From the NCBI RefSeq assembly GCF_044762665.1, contig NZ_JBIWES010000002.1, positions 551,439 through 615,438 of the forward strand: a stretch of 64,000 bases of DNA. Direction: 5' to 3'. Positions 1 through 9,172 of this stretch are shown one piece after another. Each line of letters starts with the position of its first letter. Position 1 is the first letter of the stretch. Origin of the DNA: Peribacillus frigoritolerans_B. Its GTDB lineage: Bacteria; Bacillota; Bacilli; Bacillales; DSM-1321. Position numbers and translations under genes: made by a program. The notes under the pieces are model-generated. The model searched no databases, had not been told where the DNA came from, and worked only from the letters and a program-made list of their open reading frames with translations.

Positions 1-492
1 GCCGACCCCGCCAGTTGCACCAGTGACGAGAACGCTCCCTTGCCCAGGTGTGAGGTTATTTTCTTCCAGTCGCAGTACCGATAGTGCTGCAGTGAAACCG
101 GCCGTTCCGATGATCATCGCCTCTTTCATTGTAAGGCCATCAGGAAGCGGGACGATCCAATCTGCAGGAACACGGGCAAATTGACTATAGCCCCCTGATT
201 GGGAAACGCCAATCCCGTAGGAGGTCGCAATGACTTCGTCCCCTTCTTTAAAGCGGGAATCCTCAGATGAAACGACAACACCAGCCATATCAATTCCCGG
301 AACGATCGGATAGCTGCTGACAATGTTTCCATTTGGAGTTGCTGCAAGGCTATCTTTATAGTTCACACCGGAATAATGAACACGGATGAGCACTTCGCCT
401 TGAGGTAGATCATCAAGTGATAGTTTCTGAATGTTAACGGTGAATTGATCATCTTGCTTGTTCACGACTAACGCATCGAATTGCTGTATCAT
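1..492 (-). CDS. YhdH/AcuI-type zinc-independent quinone oxidoreductase, partial
   Basis: The minus-strand reading frame starts with ATG at 490-492, behind an AAGGGGG ribosome binding site, and runs off the left edge, so only the N-terminal 164 or so residues are present. The protein begins MIQQFDALVVNKQ and carries the GroES-like fold segments VLIRVHYSGVNYKDSLA and VPGIDMAGVV, then TGATGGVG, the start of the NADPH-binding Rossmann domain. This is typical of the medium-chain dehydrogenase/reductase YhdH/YhfP/AcuI group (acryloyl-CoA reductase or quinone oxidoreductase). No structural-zinc cysteines are visible in the part present. The exact substrate cannot be set from this fragment. Confidence 0.85.
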   Translation of the reverse strand, partial: MIQQFDALVVNKQDDQFTVNIQKLSLDDLPQGEVLIRVHYSGVNYKDSLAATPNGNIVSSYPIVPGIDMAGVVVSSEDSRFKEGDEVIATSYGIGVSQSGGYSQFARVPADWIVPLPDGLTMKEAMIIGTAGFTAALSVLRLEENNLTPGQGSVLVTGATGGVG

Positions 493-654
493 GGTTCGTT
501 CCCCCTTATAATAATGAATCTACCCCATTATAAAAGAAAAAATATTGGAATGTATAATGATACAATTCGAAATAAGTAGCGCTTGCTTTTCTTTCTGCGT
601 ATAAAAATGGTACTATTAGATTTGATTAAGTTCATATTGAAGGAGATGTTTAAC

Positions 655-1095
655 ATGGCTAAAAAAGGATACATACTTATGGAAAATGGAGAAAAAATCG
701 AATTCGACCTTTTCCCGAACGAAGCACCGAACACAGTGGCTAACTTCGAAAACTTGGCAAACACAGGATTTTATAATGGCGTAGTCTTTCACCGTGTAAT
801 CCCTGGTTTCGTAAGCCAAGGCGGAGATCCAACAGGTACAGGCGCAGGCGGAAGCGGCAAGCAAATCAAATGTGAAACAGAAGGAAACCCTCATAAACAT
901 GAGGCAGGAAGCCTATCTATGGCACATGCTGGAAAAGACACAGGCTCAAGCCAATTCTTCATCGTGCATGAACCACAACCGCATCTTAACGGTGTTCACA
1001 CAGTATTCGGTAAAGTGACATCTGGACTTGAAACAGCCAAAGCCATGAAAAATGGCGACAAAATGGAAAATGTCGAAGTTTTTGACGCTGAATGA
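655..1095 (+). CDS. ppiB: Peptidyl-prolyl cis-trans isomerase, cyclophilin type
   Basis: A 146-residue cytoplasmic cyclophilin that catalyses proline cis-trans isomerisation during protein folding. The ATG at 655 follows GAAGGAGATG with good spacing; a longer upstream in-frame reading (from 583) lacks a ribosome binding site. Hallmarks are VVFHRVIPGFVSQGGDPTGTG (catalytic Arg in FHRVI), SLSMAHAG, GSSQFFIV and HTVFGKV, all in the usual order. Length matches Bacillus PpiB. It is monocistronic, with its own terminator directly downstream. Confidence 0.95.
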   Translation: MAKKGYILMENGEKIEFDLFPNEAPNTVANFENLANTGFYNGVVFHRVIPGFVSQGGDPTGTGAGGSGKQIKCETEGNPHKHEAGSLSMAHAGKDTGSSQFFIVHEPQPHLNGVHTVFGKVTSGLETAKAMKNGDKMENVEVFDAE

Positions 1096-1103
1096 TGGAA
1101 GCG

Positions 1104-1137
1104 AAAAGAGGGGGCATTATGCTCCCTCTTTCTTTTT
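1104..1137 (+). terminator. Rho-independent terminator of ppiB
   Basis: Stem AAAGAGGG/CCCTCTTT around a short loop, followed by a T-rich run (TCTTTTT). Confidence 0.8.
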
Positions 1138-1171
1138 GCACTTCATGAGCGAAGACAGGGGAAATATAAAG

Positions 1172-2110
1172 TCATTTTGGCGTAATGCTTTCAGTGAAAC
1201 GATATTTGACCTCTGTCAAGGTTTCTGAAAGATCCCATAATCTTTTCGAAGTTTCTTCATTATATAAGGTATCGATGATCTCGTCTTTTCTGGGAAAGCC
1301 TCTTCTGCTCTTCTTTCCATCGGGTCCGATATACTCCCCGCCTGTCAATGCAGGTTCCGTTGCGGCATAAAGGGTGGGCAATGCCCCCATACTTGCCGGC
1401 TGGGTGATGGTTTTGGAAAGAAAGTGCACGAATCTATTTATGGGTTTGCCAGAACCGCGTGACATGAGATTAGTATGGGAAAGGCCCGGATGACAGGCAA
1501 CACTGATCGGGGTTGCGCCATGCTGGTTGAATTTATTCTGTAATTCGCGGGCGAAGAGTAGATTGGCCAGCTTGCTTTGCCCATAGTATTTCATTGGTTT
1601 ATAACCGTTTTCACCATTTAGATTGTCGAAGTCTATATATCCATTGATGGCGGCCAAGCTGCTCAATGTGACCACACGCGATTTTGGCGTAGAAAGGATA
1701 CGCGGAAGAAGGAGGCCTGTCAAAGCAAAATGACCGAGGTGATTGCTGCCGAATTGCAGCTCGAAGCCATCCTTCGTCTTACTGTAGGGCGGAATCATCA
1801 CACCTGCGTTATTGATGAGGACGGAGAGAGATTCATAGTTTTCCTGAAAAGAATCGGCAAATTGCCGAATGCTGCTTAAATCACTTAAATCCAGCTGCAT
1901 CACACGTACATTTGCCTTAGGGTGGACCGATAAGATTCTATCGACCGCCTTTTCACCCTTTGAAGCATTCCGGACCGCAAGGATGATTTCTGCCCCCTTA
2001 CCGGCCAGTGCAAAAGCCGTTTCGAAGCCAAGCCCACTATTGGCACCAGTAATCACAATGGTTTGCCCCGATACATCTGCCATTTCTTCGCCATTCCACT
2101 TTTCAATCAT
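1172..2110 (-). CDS. Short-chain dehydrogenase/reductase (retinol dehydrogenase-like SDR)
   Basis: A 312-residue NAD(P)-dependent oxidoreductase. The start is placed at ATG 2108-2110 because AAAGGTG lies 7 bases upstream; the in-frame extension to 2146 has no comparable site. The Rossmann glycine motif TGANSGLG follows the N-terminus, then LINNAGVM (NNAG motif), SSLAAI with the catalytic Ser region, and YGQSKLAN (YxxxK catalytic pair). The layout and length match the WWOX/retinol dehydrogenase-like SDR group common in Bacillus. The substrate is unknown. Confidence 0.9.
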   Translation of the reverse strand: MIEKWNGEEMADVSGQTIVITGANSGLGFETAFALAGKGAEIILAVRNASKGEKAVDRILSVHPKANVRVMQLDLSDLSSIRQFADSFQENYESLSVLINNAGVMIPPYSKTKDGFELQFGSNHLGHFALTGLLLPRILSTPKSRVVTLSSLAAINGYIDFDNLNGENGYKPMKYYGQSKLANLLFARELQNKFNQHGATPISVACHPGLSHTNLMSRGSGKPINRFVHFLSKTITQPASMGALPTLYAATEPALTGGEYIGPDGKKSRRGFPRKDEIIDTLYNEETSKRLWDLSETLTEVKYRFTESITPK

Positions 2111-2219
2111 CCAATCACACCTTTCCACACAGTCTATATCTATCATATACCCAAATAATCCCCATATGTCACATTCTGTGTGGAGAACACAATGTGCTGT
2201 AGTCTATTTTTTTAAAAGA

Positions 2220-2990
2220 TTAGCCGTCCATTAAGTAATCCATTATATTTTTCATGATCAGAATGACGGTTACGATGATAAATAATACTCTTACATATGC
2301 CACTCCTTTCTTAATGGCAAATTTAGAACCGGCCAACGCTCCTGCTATCATGGAGATTCCCATTGGAATTCCATAGGAAAAATTAACGGTATCAAGGAAT
2401 ATGAACATCATGAGTGCTGCCAAATTACTTCCGAAGTTCAAAAATTTTGCATTTCCTGCAGAGTGCAAAAAATCAAAGCCGATCATTAAAAAGGCAAACA
2501 AAATGAAAGATCCCGTTCCAGCGCCCAAAAACCCATCATAAAAACCTATGGCAAATATAGCGAACGCAAATAGTGCAGCCTTTTTCCATGTGAGTTTATG
2601 GTAATTCGATTTCTGGCCCCAGTCCTTTTTAAAAAAGGTATAAATGGCAATAGCTATTAATAGGACCAAGATCATTGGCTTTAATAATTCAGGAGAGACG
2701 AAATTGACAACCCAAGCTCCTAGCAGGGAACCTATGAAAATCAATGGGAAAAGTTTGGAAACCAATTTGAAATCAACCTTACCTGAGCGAATGAAGGCAA
2801 TGGTACTTGTTAAAGACCCCATGGAACTTGCTAACTTATTCGTCGCGATCGCTGCTGACGGGGAAAGTCCTGAAAATAATAAAGCGGGTATCGAGATCAG
2901 GCCACCGCCGCCGACCACGGAATCGATGAATGCTGCCAAAAACCCGAAAATCATCAGCAGCAAAAGTGTTGAAATATGTATATCTTCCAT
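2220..2990 (-). CDS. TauE/SafE family (sulfite exporter-like) membrane protein
   Basis: A 256-residue integral membrane protein with about eight hydrophobic segments and the family repeat: GFLAAFIDSVVGGGGLISIPALL near the N-terminus and a related half, FYDGFLGAGTGSF, in the middle. TauE/SafE proteins (PF01925) move sulfite, sulfoacetate or other small organic anions; the substrate here is not known. TAAGGAGG precedes the ATG at 2990. The gene is divergent from the TrmB-type regulator, with about 215 bases between them. Confidence 0.88.
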   Translation of the reverse strand: MEDIHISTLLLLMIFGFLAAFIDSVVGGGGLISIPALLFSGLSPSAAIATNKLASSMGSLTSTIAFIRSGKVDFKLVSKLFPLIFIGSLLGAWVVNFVSPELLKPMILVLLIAIAIYTFFKKDWGQKSNYHKLTWKKAALFAFAIFAIGFYDGFLGAGTGSFILFAFLMIGFDFLHSAGNAKFLNFGSNLAALMMFIFLDTVNFSYGIPMGISMIAGALAGSKFAIKKGVAYVRVLFIIVTVILIMKNIMDYLMDG

Positions 2991-3204
2991 CCAAGAAGCC
3001 TCCTTATCAATGGCATTATGGCTGAAATGCTTGTTTTGCTGAAGCCATAACCCAAGTTTTTAATTAGTCACTATTTAGATAGTAACTAATATGAACTGTC
3101 CTGTAAATAAGAATATTCGAGTCATACCGTTTGAAATCGAATAGATTTCGATAAGAGATTTGGTATGATAGGCATATAACTTACTAAAAGCACTAGGAGG
3201 TACT

Positions 3205-3987
3205 ATGCAAGATATCATTCAAAAACTACAGTCTCTCGGGTTTAGTCAATATGAAGCAAAGGCTTATGTTTCTTTGGTTCGCCAAGGCCCAACCAGTGCC
3301 TATCAAGTAAGCAAGGAATCAGGAATTCCAAGGGCCCGAATCTATGAAATATTAAATGGACTGCAAGAAGAAGGAATCGTCTTAAAAGAGGAAATCAATG
3401 ACTCGATAAAATATTCGCCGCTTCCAGTCGATGTTTTTTTGGAATCGGTTCAATCAAAATGGAACAATACCTATCAATCCATCAGCCATACACTAAAACA
3501 ATTCGAGAAAATCGAACCGATGTCCGACAATCGTGTAATGACACTTAAAGGTGAAGGGCATATCCTATCCTTCTGCCGTACTTTGATTCACAAAGCCGAG
3601 AAAAGGGTGGTGGTTTCCTTATGGGGCGAGATGTATGGAAAACTTGAACAAGAGCTAAAAGGGGTCGCCGCGCATTGCACGCTCAAGGGGATTGCATTTC
3701 AGGTTGAAAACCCATTATCAGGTATAGATCTACATCGCAAAACAAGCTATGTGGAAAATATCGGAGAAAACAAATGGTTCATCTTATCCATTGATGGCAA
3801 GGAGACGATTTACGGCCCTTCCCCCGAAACGAGAGAAACGGCGTTCTACACAGATGATCCCATTCATATCAATTTTCTCGAAAACTACATTTGGCATGAT
3901 ATCCTCGTTAACCGCTTGGTTAAAAAGGATGAGGAAGGTGCCGAGAAATGGATTTCAAGTGAAAGAGACCGTTTTTTCTCCCTATAA
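3205..3987 (+). CDS. TrmB family transcriptional regulator
   Basis: A 260-residue regulator with an N-terminal winged helix (about residues 1-80: LGFSQYEAKAYVSLV, then SGIPRARIYEILNGL) typical of TrmB/MarR-like DNA binding. The C-terminal half matches the TrmB-type effector domain and contains a PLD-like segment (VVVSLWGEMYGKLEQ). TrmB regulators usually sense sugars or other small molecules. The start follows CTAGGAGGTACT. Divergence from the TauE/SafE gene suggests it may control that gene, but no operator was identified. Confidence 0.85.
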   Translation: MQDIIQKLQSLGFSQYEAKAYVSLVRQGPTSAYQVSKESGIPRARIYEILNGLQEEGIVLKEEINDSIKYSPLPVDVFLESVQSKWNNTYQSISHTLKQFEKIEPMSDNRVMTLKGEGHILSFCRTLIHKAEKRVVVSLWGEMYGKLEQELKGVAAHCTLKGIAFQVENPLSGIDLHRKTSYVENIGENKWFILSIDGKETIYGPSPETRETAFYTDDPIHINFLENYIWHDILVNRLVKKDEEGAEKWISSERDRFFSL

Positions 3988-3994
3988 GATTTGA

Positions 3995-4037
3995 AAAAAA
4001 GCTGATAACCCCATATGCAGGGGATATCGGCTTTTTG
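3995..4037. terminator. Bidirectional terminator between convergent genes
   Basis: Stem AAAAAGCTGATAACCCC / GGGGATATCGGCTTTTT, with an A-run on one side and a T-run on the other. It can serve both the TrmB gene and the convergent minus-strand gene. Confidence 0.8.
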
Positions 4038-4052
4038 GTTTTTGTACCAGAG

Positions 4053-4406
4053 TCATTCGGATAAAAGGGTTTTAGGAAATCTAATGGCCGTGGGCAAGCT
4101 GGATTTATCTCGATAAGACCTGTAAGACACAATCGTATGATTATGCGCTTGAACATCCAACTGGAGAATCTGTGAGCTTTTCATTTCCAAATAGTACGTG
4201 ACGTCTTCTTTTTGTAAATGATAAAAAGAAAAAGGGATCCCTAAAAGGTTTTTCCTGATTAGTTTTGTTTCGGGCTGATTGATGATGTGTTCACTCAATT
4301 CCGCTATCGTAACTGAAGTTGTTCCCGTTATGGCTGTTATTTTTTCTTTTGCATAATCGACTGCATGGCTGAAGGTGACGGCAATATTCTTCAAGATTCC
4401 GTTCAT
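4053..4406 (-). CDS. Hypothetical protein (117 aa)
   Basis: No family was recognised. The ATG at 4406 follows a GGAGATGCCCCC-type purine-rich site. The N-terminus (MNGILKNIAVTFSHAVDYAKEKI) could form an amphipathic helix; the rest is a mixed sequence with no signal peptide, cysteine pair or membrane segment. It is convergent with the TrmB gene and shares its terminator. Confidence 0.6.
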   Translation of the reverse strand: MNGILKNIAVTFSHAVDYAKEKITAITGTTSVTIAELSEHIINQPETKLIRKNLLGIPFSFYHLQKEDVTYYLEMKSSQILQLDVQAHNHTIVSYRSYRDKSSLPTAIRFPKTLLSE

Positions 4407-4588
4407 GGGGGCATCTCCTTTGAATTAGGCTATGTATGTAGTATGGTACTCGGCTAATGCTTTATGCAAAAAAATCCGCAATGATGATATAGAATTGTCA
4501 CTTTATGAACATGATTAAGAAGTGTGCAATGAAATCAATAAAAGGGCAATCAAGAAAGGACAGAGAAAATGTCAATGAAGGTCAAAGC

Positions 4589-5824
4589 ATGAAGAATAAA
4601 AAAATATATATGGGCCTGCTTTTCATCGCAATCCTCGCTTTTTCAGCAGTGTTCATTCAGGTGAATATGGATGTGAATTCCAGGGCGGAAAAAACGAAGG
4701 ACGCCGATGCGGATAGTCATGAGAAAATAGAGAAATTGCTGAAAAAAATGACGCTTGAAGAAAAAATCGGACAGCTTATGATGGTCAGTTTCAAGGGAAC
4801 TGAAAAGAGCGATGAAATTACGGAGCTCATCGAACAAAAACATATAGGAGGCGTCATTTATTTTGACCGTAATATGAAATCACCTAAACAAGTGGCCAGG
4901 TTATCCAATTCGCTTCAGCAAACGGCCGATCAAAGTACACATTCGCTTCCATTGATGGTGGCCATCGATCAGGAAGGCGGGGACATCATGAGGATGAAGG
5001 AAAGAGTATCGCCCCTCCCTGCTCAACAGGATCTTGGGAAAAATGCCTCCATTGAAGACATGTACAAGGTGGCCAAGTTGAATGGGACAGAACTGGGCTC
5101 CATGGGGATTAACATTAATTTTGCCCCTGTACTTGATCTATCGAAAACGGATAAGCGTTCATTGGGGCAAGATCCGGAAATGGTCTATCAATACGGAAGG
5201 AAAGCCATTCAAGGCTTGAATGATGTTTCGATAACTGGTGCATTGAAGCACTTTCCTGGAAACGGACGCAGCGAAATCGATCCGCATGTCGAAACATCTT
5301 CCGTGGAGGCAAACCAACTAGATCTGGAAAATTCGGATATCTATCCTTTCAAGCAAATCATAAGTGAAATGGATAACCAAAAGTTTTTCGTAATGGTGAC
5401 CCACATTAAATATCCAGCCTATGATAAAGAAAAACCTGCAAGCCTTTCTAAAATCATCATAGAAGACCTTCTTCGGGGGAAACTCAAATATGAAGGACTT
5501 GTCGTTACCGACGATTTGGAAATGGGAGCTGTGAACAAGTATTTCTCCTATGAAGAGATGGGGAAGCAGGCAATCCTTGCAGGAGCTGACTTATTACTTG
5601 TCTGTCATGAATATTCCCATGAGCTTGAGGTATATGACGGATTACTGCAAGCAGTAAAAGCAGGGGAAGTTCCAATGGATAGAATTAACGAGTCAGTGAA
5701 AAGAGTGCTGACATATAAACTTAACAACATGAAGCAAACGAAAGCTGATCCGGATCAAGCGGAAAAAGTGGTGAAAAATCCTGAAAGCATAAAGTTTATC
5801 GAAAGCCTGAGCGAGGATGAATAA
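4589..5824 (+). CDS. Membrane-anchored glycoside hydrolase family 3 (beta-N-acetylhexosaminidase, NagZ-like)
   Basis: A 411-residue GH3 enzyme expected to remove N-acetylglucosamine from peptidoglycan fragments outside the membrane. The start is set at ATG 4589 (GAAGG 7 bases upstream), which gives the positively charged N-terminus MKNKKIY followed by a hydrophobic anchor (GLLFIAILAFSAVFIQV); an upstream in-frame ATG at 4505 lacks these features. Motifs: QLMMVSFKG, AIDQEGG, KHFPGNGRSEIDPH (the family's Asp-His dyad loop, with Asn where His is usual in PGHG) and LVVTDDLEMGAV with the nucleophile Asp. No C-terminal extra domain is present, unlike long B. subtilis NagZ. Confidence 0.88.
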   Translation: MKNKKIYMGLLFIAILAFSAVFIQVNMDVNSRAEKTKDADADSHEKIEKLLKKMTLEEKIGQLMMVSFKGTEKSDEITELIEQKHIGGVIYFDRNMKSPKQVARLSNSLQQTADQSTHSLPLMVAIDQEGGDIMRMKERVSPLPAQQDLGKNASIEDMYKVAKLNGTELGSMGININFAPVLDLSKTDKRSLGQDPEMVYQYGRKAIQGLNDVSITGALKHFPGNGRSEIDPHVETSSVEANQLDLENSDIYPFKQIISEMDNQKFFVMVTHIKYPAYDKEKPASLSKIIIEDLLRGKLKYEGLVVTDDLEMGAVNKYFSYEEMGKQAILAGADLLLVCHEYSHELEVYDGLLQAVKAGEVPMDRINESVKRVLTYKLNNMKQTKADPDQAEKVVKNPESIKFIESLSEDE

Positions 5825-5915
5825 AAGCGGGACCGCTCTTTCAAAAGGATGCTTTTGTTTAAATCAGCTGATAGAGGGAATACTATATATGACTAACTTG
5901 AAGGAGGAAACTAAC

Positions 5916-6104
5916 ATGCCATCAAACAAAATGCTTGGAACCGTCCTGATAGGAGCAGCTGCATTTTTAATGCGCAATAAGAAAACCCGTGAAAAAACCA
6001 TGAGTCAAATAAGATCCCTAGCCACCCCAGAAACCATTGATAAGGTTAAGAGCCAATTCCAATCAATAACCAAAACAAAATCAAGTAACCCATCCGTACG
6101 TTAA
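5916..6104 (+). CDS. Small hypothetical protein (62 aa), one possible membrane helix
   Basis: The start is set at ATG 5916 because GAAGGAGG lies just upstream; a longer in-frame reading from 5817 overlaps the GH3 gene without a good site. The N-terminal hydrophobic stretch MLGTVLIGAAAFLM is followed by a basic, polar tail. Family unknown. It probably follows the GH3 gene in one transcript, 91 bases downstream. Confidence 0.65.
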   Translation: MPSNKMLGTVLIGAAAFLMRNKKTREKTMSQIRSLATPETIDKVKSQFQSITKTKSSNPSVR

Positions 6105-6413
6105 GGTGAAATAGAAGAACCATTAATTTCCGTCGGCTGTTTGCCAAGCCTCCTGGCTCAAATGGAGCCTTGGTTGGCAGGGGTGATGCGAATAGAGAGT
6201 GTAATAAATCATGGTTCGGGATGCTAATTCCGAATTAAAAGGCCCCATTAAGTTTTTCTTAATGGGGCTTTTTTTATTGCTTAACTTTCTCTTAGTAACC
6301 ATTAACGATTAAAATCCCAGTGAATTCATGCCGTAAAAGGAAAAGCACTCGTTTCTTTCGAAGACCATGGAAAGGTATTCAAAAGTACAAGTGCTTTCAT
6401 GAAGGATCAATGA
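6105..6413. other. Intergenic region with two hairpins
   Basis: No gene was seen. It holds a GC-rich imperfect hairpin at about 6141-6182 (GCCAAGCC...GGTTGGC), the terminator at 6238-6276, and a long imperfect inverted repeat near 6338-6400 (AAAAGCACT...AAGTGCTTT) that probably terminates the minus-strand SET gene. Confidence 0.5.
6238..6276 (+). terminator. Rho-independent terminator
   Basis: Stem GCCCCATTAA/TTAATGGGGC followed by seven T. It closes the GH3/small-protein transcript. Confidence 0.85.
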
Positions 6414-6815
6414 TCATTCAGCTTCATCTTCGCCGTCATTTTCTTTATTGAACCAAAGCGGATCCTCATTATCGACTTCACCATTATAATTGATCAGGAT
6501 TTCTTCTCCTGCCTTTATGTCGGTGTAAGCAAAGAAATCAAACGTATGATTCTTGAAGTTTATGTCATACGTAGCGTTGGGTGTATAAGAATGATTAAAC
6601 AGCATGCCATAGCCTAAAAGCATGGCAGTATGGTTAATTCCATATTCAAACGCATAATCAGCCAGCAATGTTTTCTCTATGAAAACATGCTCCTCGTTCG
6701 GATATGCAATGACAGGTGCCTCATGCAAAAGCTCACCTTTTTTAATATCTCGTGTTGCGAATACGCCTCTATTGAACTCACCATCACTGAGTGTGGAAGT
6801 TTTAACTTCAATCAT
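6414..6815 (-). CDS. SET domain-containing protein
   Basis: A 133-residue single-domain SET protein. SET folds transfer methyl groups from S-adenosylmethionine to lysine; bacterial stand-alone members are mostly uncharacterised. Visible motifs: RGVFATRDIKKGELL at the start of the fold, FNHSYTPNATY (the NHSxxPN signature) and IKAGEEILINYN (GEE...Y signature). The ATG at 6815 is preferred (TAGGTG 6 bases upstream) over a GTG three codons earlier. The tail is acidic (ENDGEDEAE). Confidence 0.85.
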   Translation of the reverse strand: MIEVKTSTLSDGEFNRGVFATRDIKKGELLHEAPVIAYPNEEHVFIEKTLLADYAFEYGINHTAMLLGYGMLFNHSYTPNATYDINFKNHTFDFFAYTDIKAGEEILINYNGEVDNEDPLWFNKENDGEDEAE

Positions 6816-7049
6816 GTTCGTCACCTACTTGTTCTATTCAATATAGTCCATATCATCTAAGCTTGACAGTTAATAAGAAGAAAAGCAACTATTTTACGGA
6901 ATTAATCATTTTTAGCAAACGGCCCAGATTGTTTTTATTGAGGCTCTATCTGTGCCGTAGGACGGAATTCTTCACATGAAGGACGAAAAATGGTAACGAA
7001 CGGCCGAAATGATCCTCGGAAGGTTGAAGTCATTACAATATATAAGAAA

Positions 7050-7087
7050 AAACACCTCCGCTAGAAGTGAAGCTAGGGAGGTGTTTG
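7050..7087 (-). terminator. Terminator of the neutral protease gene
   Basis: Stem AACACCTCC-G-CTAG / CTAG-GGAGGTGTT. Read on the minus strand, it lies just past the protease stop codon and is followed by a T-rich stretch (TTTTTTCTT). Confidence 0.75.
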
Positions 7088-7104
7088 ATATATAGGTAAA
7101 TCTC

Positions 7105-8748
7105 TTAATTCACACCGACAGCTGTAAAGGCATTTTTGACAGCAGTGACTTCTGCACTGCTTGAACCGTATAAATCAGAGGCCGATTGTATGACCGCCGC
7201 TCTGGCTTGTGAAAAAGTCGACGAGGTAGTTAAATATGTTGTGTTTGCCCGGTAAAAGATCGTTCCTAGTTTATCGATGCCGATTCCGGATACAGTCACG
7301 CCATGGTGGGTTCCGCCTGCAGAGATTAAATAAGCTGCCTTATTAATGATTCCGCTGTTCGTGTGGACTCCGCCATTATCACCCGTTCCTGTATAACGGT
7401 TCGAATAATGGTCAGGGTCACCATTCAATGTAGGATTAGCCATCGAGCGGAGTGCATCACCGGGAATGTTAGGTGTGTAAATATCTTCCCCGACCAAATA
7501 ATCGGCTTTGGCACTTTGATTCTTAAATTCTACAACGGTGCCAAAAATATCAGATATCGCTTCATTCAAAGCACCGGATTCATATTGATAGGTAAGATTC
7601 GATTCCGAGGAAGTAACGGCATGCGTCAGTTCATGTGCGACGACATCGAGCCCGCCGGACAATGGGATGAACGTCGTGCCATCTCCATCACCGTAAACCA
7701 TTTGGGTGCCATCCCAGAAAGCATTATTGTATCTTGAGCCATAATGGACGGTTGATTTCAGGATGGTTCCATTACCATCATAGGAGTTCCTTCCAAATGT
7801 CGATTTGTAATAATCATAGGTTTTACCCGCATAATAATGGGCATCCACCGCAGCTTTATCGGCAGAAGCAGTAAAAGCATTTGTTGTGTTGGAAAAGAGT
7901 GTACCAGGCAATCTTGAACGGTTATTGGCATTATACGTGTAAATGCCTTTACCGCGTGTATTGTCTTGTAAGTAGTATTGACCGTTGGATAAGGTAGTGT
8001 TCAGCGACACGGTATTGTTTAAGACGCCCGTGCCCGTTCCGACGGAGTTGGTCCCCGTCACCTCATCTAGTGTATTATATTTATTCAGGATTTTACCCGT
8101 TTTGACTGAAATGAAATAATTATGATTTCCTGGTTCCGGACTTAAGAATTTCAAATTGACTTTATATACATAATCGGCCTCGCCTTCATTTGCGTAGACA
8201 TATAGGTCAGATTCAGGTGATTGTTCGTAGGCAGGTGTGAACCCAAGATCGGCTTCAGCTATTTTGATAGCTTCGGATTCACTGATGCCCTTTTTAGCCT
8301 TTTTCCCTAATTTCGTGTTTAGATTGGCTTCAACCGTACCGGACACGACAGTCAATACACCTTTTGCGTCAATCAATACTGCTTGTGTGGAATTCCATAC
8401 TGGTACGCCTTTATAGGTTTGCTGTAATTTAAGGACGGTATTGCCTAGTTCATCCTTGCTTTCTTTCTCGATCGTGAAGGAGTCCTTCGCCTTTTGCTTT
8501 TCTAGCTTGTAAGACTTTTTGTTTTCATCAAAAAAGGTAAGAATGATATCTTCTGCCGTTTGCTTTGATGGGTCCGTAAGTTTCCCAGACTTGTATTCTA
8601 GCGAATCCTTATGCTTATTATACTTCTCAACACTTAATACATTTTTTGCCGCTAAAGCTTCTTGATGGGGAATAGCAGAAAATAATAGACCGACGGATAG
8701 TGCAGTCCCTAAAAATACCTTACCTTTCAAAACACTCAACTCCTTCAT
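7105..8748 (-). CDS. npr: Neutral metalloprotease, thermolysin/bacillolysin (M4) family
   Basis: A secreted 547-residue preproenzyme. A signal peptide (MKELSVLKGK then a hydrophobic core ending about residue 34 at ALAAK) is followed by an FTP/PepSY propeptide (about 35-225) and the M4 catalytic domain. The zinc motif HELTH is at 372-376 with catalytic Glu373, the third zinc ligand Glu396 is in NEAISDIFG, and the active-site His462 is in NGGVHTNSG. Length and order match Bacillus bacillolysin. The ATG at 8748 follows GAGGT. It degrades extracellular protein; such genes are usually induced in stationary phase. Confidence 0.96.
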   Translation of the reverse strand: MKELSVLKGKVFLGTALSVGLLFSAIPHQEALAAKNVLSVEKYNKHKDSLEYKSGKLTDPSKQTAEDIILTFFDENKKSYKLEKQKAKDSFTIEKESKDELGNTVLKLQQTYKGVPVWNSTQAVLIDAKGVLTVVSGTVEANLNTKLGKKAKKGISESEAIKIAEADLGFTPAYEQSPESDLYVYANEGEADYVYKVNLKFLSPEPGNHNYFISVKTGKILNKYNTLDEVTGTNSVGTGTGVLNNTVSLNTTLSNGQYYLQDNTRGKGIYTYNANNRSRLPGTLFSNTTNAFTASADKAAVDAHYYAGKTYDYYKSTFGRNSYDGNGTILKSTVHYGSRYNNAFWDGTQMVYGDGDGTTFIPLSGGLDVVAHELTHAVTSSESNLTYQYESGALNEAISDIFGTVVEFKNQSAKADYLVGEDIYTPNIPGDALRSMANPTLNGDPDHYSNRYTGTGDNGGVHTNSGIINKAAYLISAGGTHHGVTVSGIGIDKLGTIFYRANTTYLTTSSTFSQARAAVIQSASDLYGSSSAEVTAVKNAFTAVGVN

Positions 8749-8922
8749 GAGAATACCTCATTTTTACATCGTTTCATATTAGTATCAAATGGAGAAAACT
8801 TGCAAAAAATATGACATTTAAAGGAATAAAATGGAGAAAAATGGATTTTGATAGAAATATTCATTGAATATATTCTTTTAGTAATATTTGGAATGTATTT
8901 AAATTAATCCAAATGAATAAAA

Positions 8923-8988
8923 GTGCAAAAAAACATGGCATAATGTGCAAAAAAACGTGGCGTAAAGTGCAAAAAAATTTGTCTATTG
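8923..8988. repeat. Three tandem 22-base units
   Basis: Units begin at 8923, 8945 and 8967 with an exact 22-base step. Each opens with GTGCAAAAAAA; units 1 and 2 continue with C(A/G)TGGC(A/G)TAA, and the third diverges after its first half. Confidence 0.8.
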
Positions 8989-9139
8989 AAGGTGTTTTTT
9001 TAAAAAATTTGTGGAATATTGCGTTTTGTAAATCTGGCATGAAAATTGCATATATTCAGAAAAGGAATTCGAATTGTAAATTAGATCTATTTGAAAGTTT
9101 ATGAAATAGGAAAATTTATTAAATGGATTTCCCCATATA

Positions 9140-9153
9140 TGAAAGCGCTTATA
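9140..9153 (+). promoter_or_regulatory. cre-like CcpA site before the permease
   Basis: TGAAAGCGCTTATA matches the catabolite-responsive consensus TGWAANCGNTNWCA at all but one position and lies 20 bases before the permease start codon. Function is inferred. Confidence 0.45.
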
Positions 9154-9172
9154 TAGAAAGGGATGAAAAATT

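Larger units (their letters stand above)
8749..9172. other. Divergent intergenic region, protease / amino-acid permease
   Basis: An AT-rich 424-base promoter region between divergent genes. It holds three 22-base repeat units (8923-8988) and a cre-like site at 9140. No convincing gene was seen; a 63-residue open frame at 8913-9104 is built from the repeats and looks non-coding. Confidence 0.5.
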
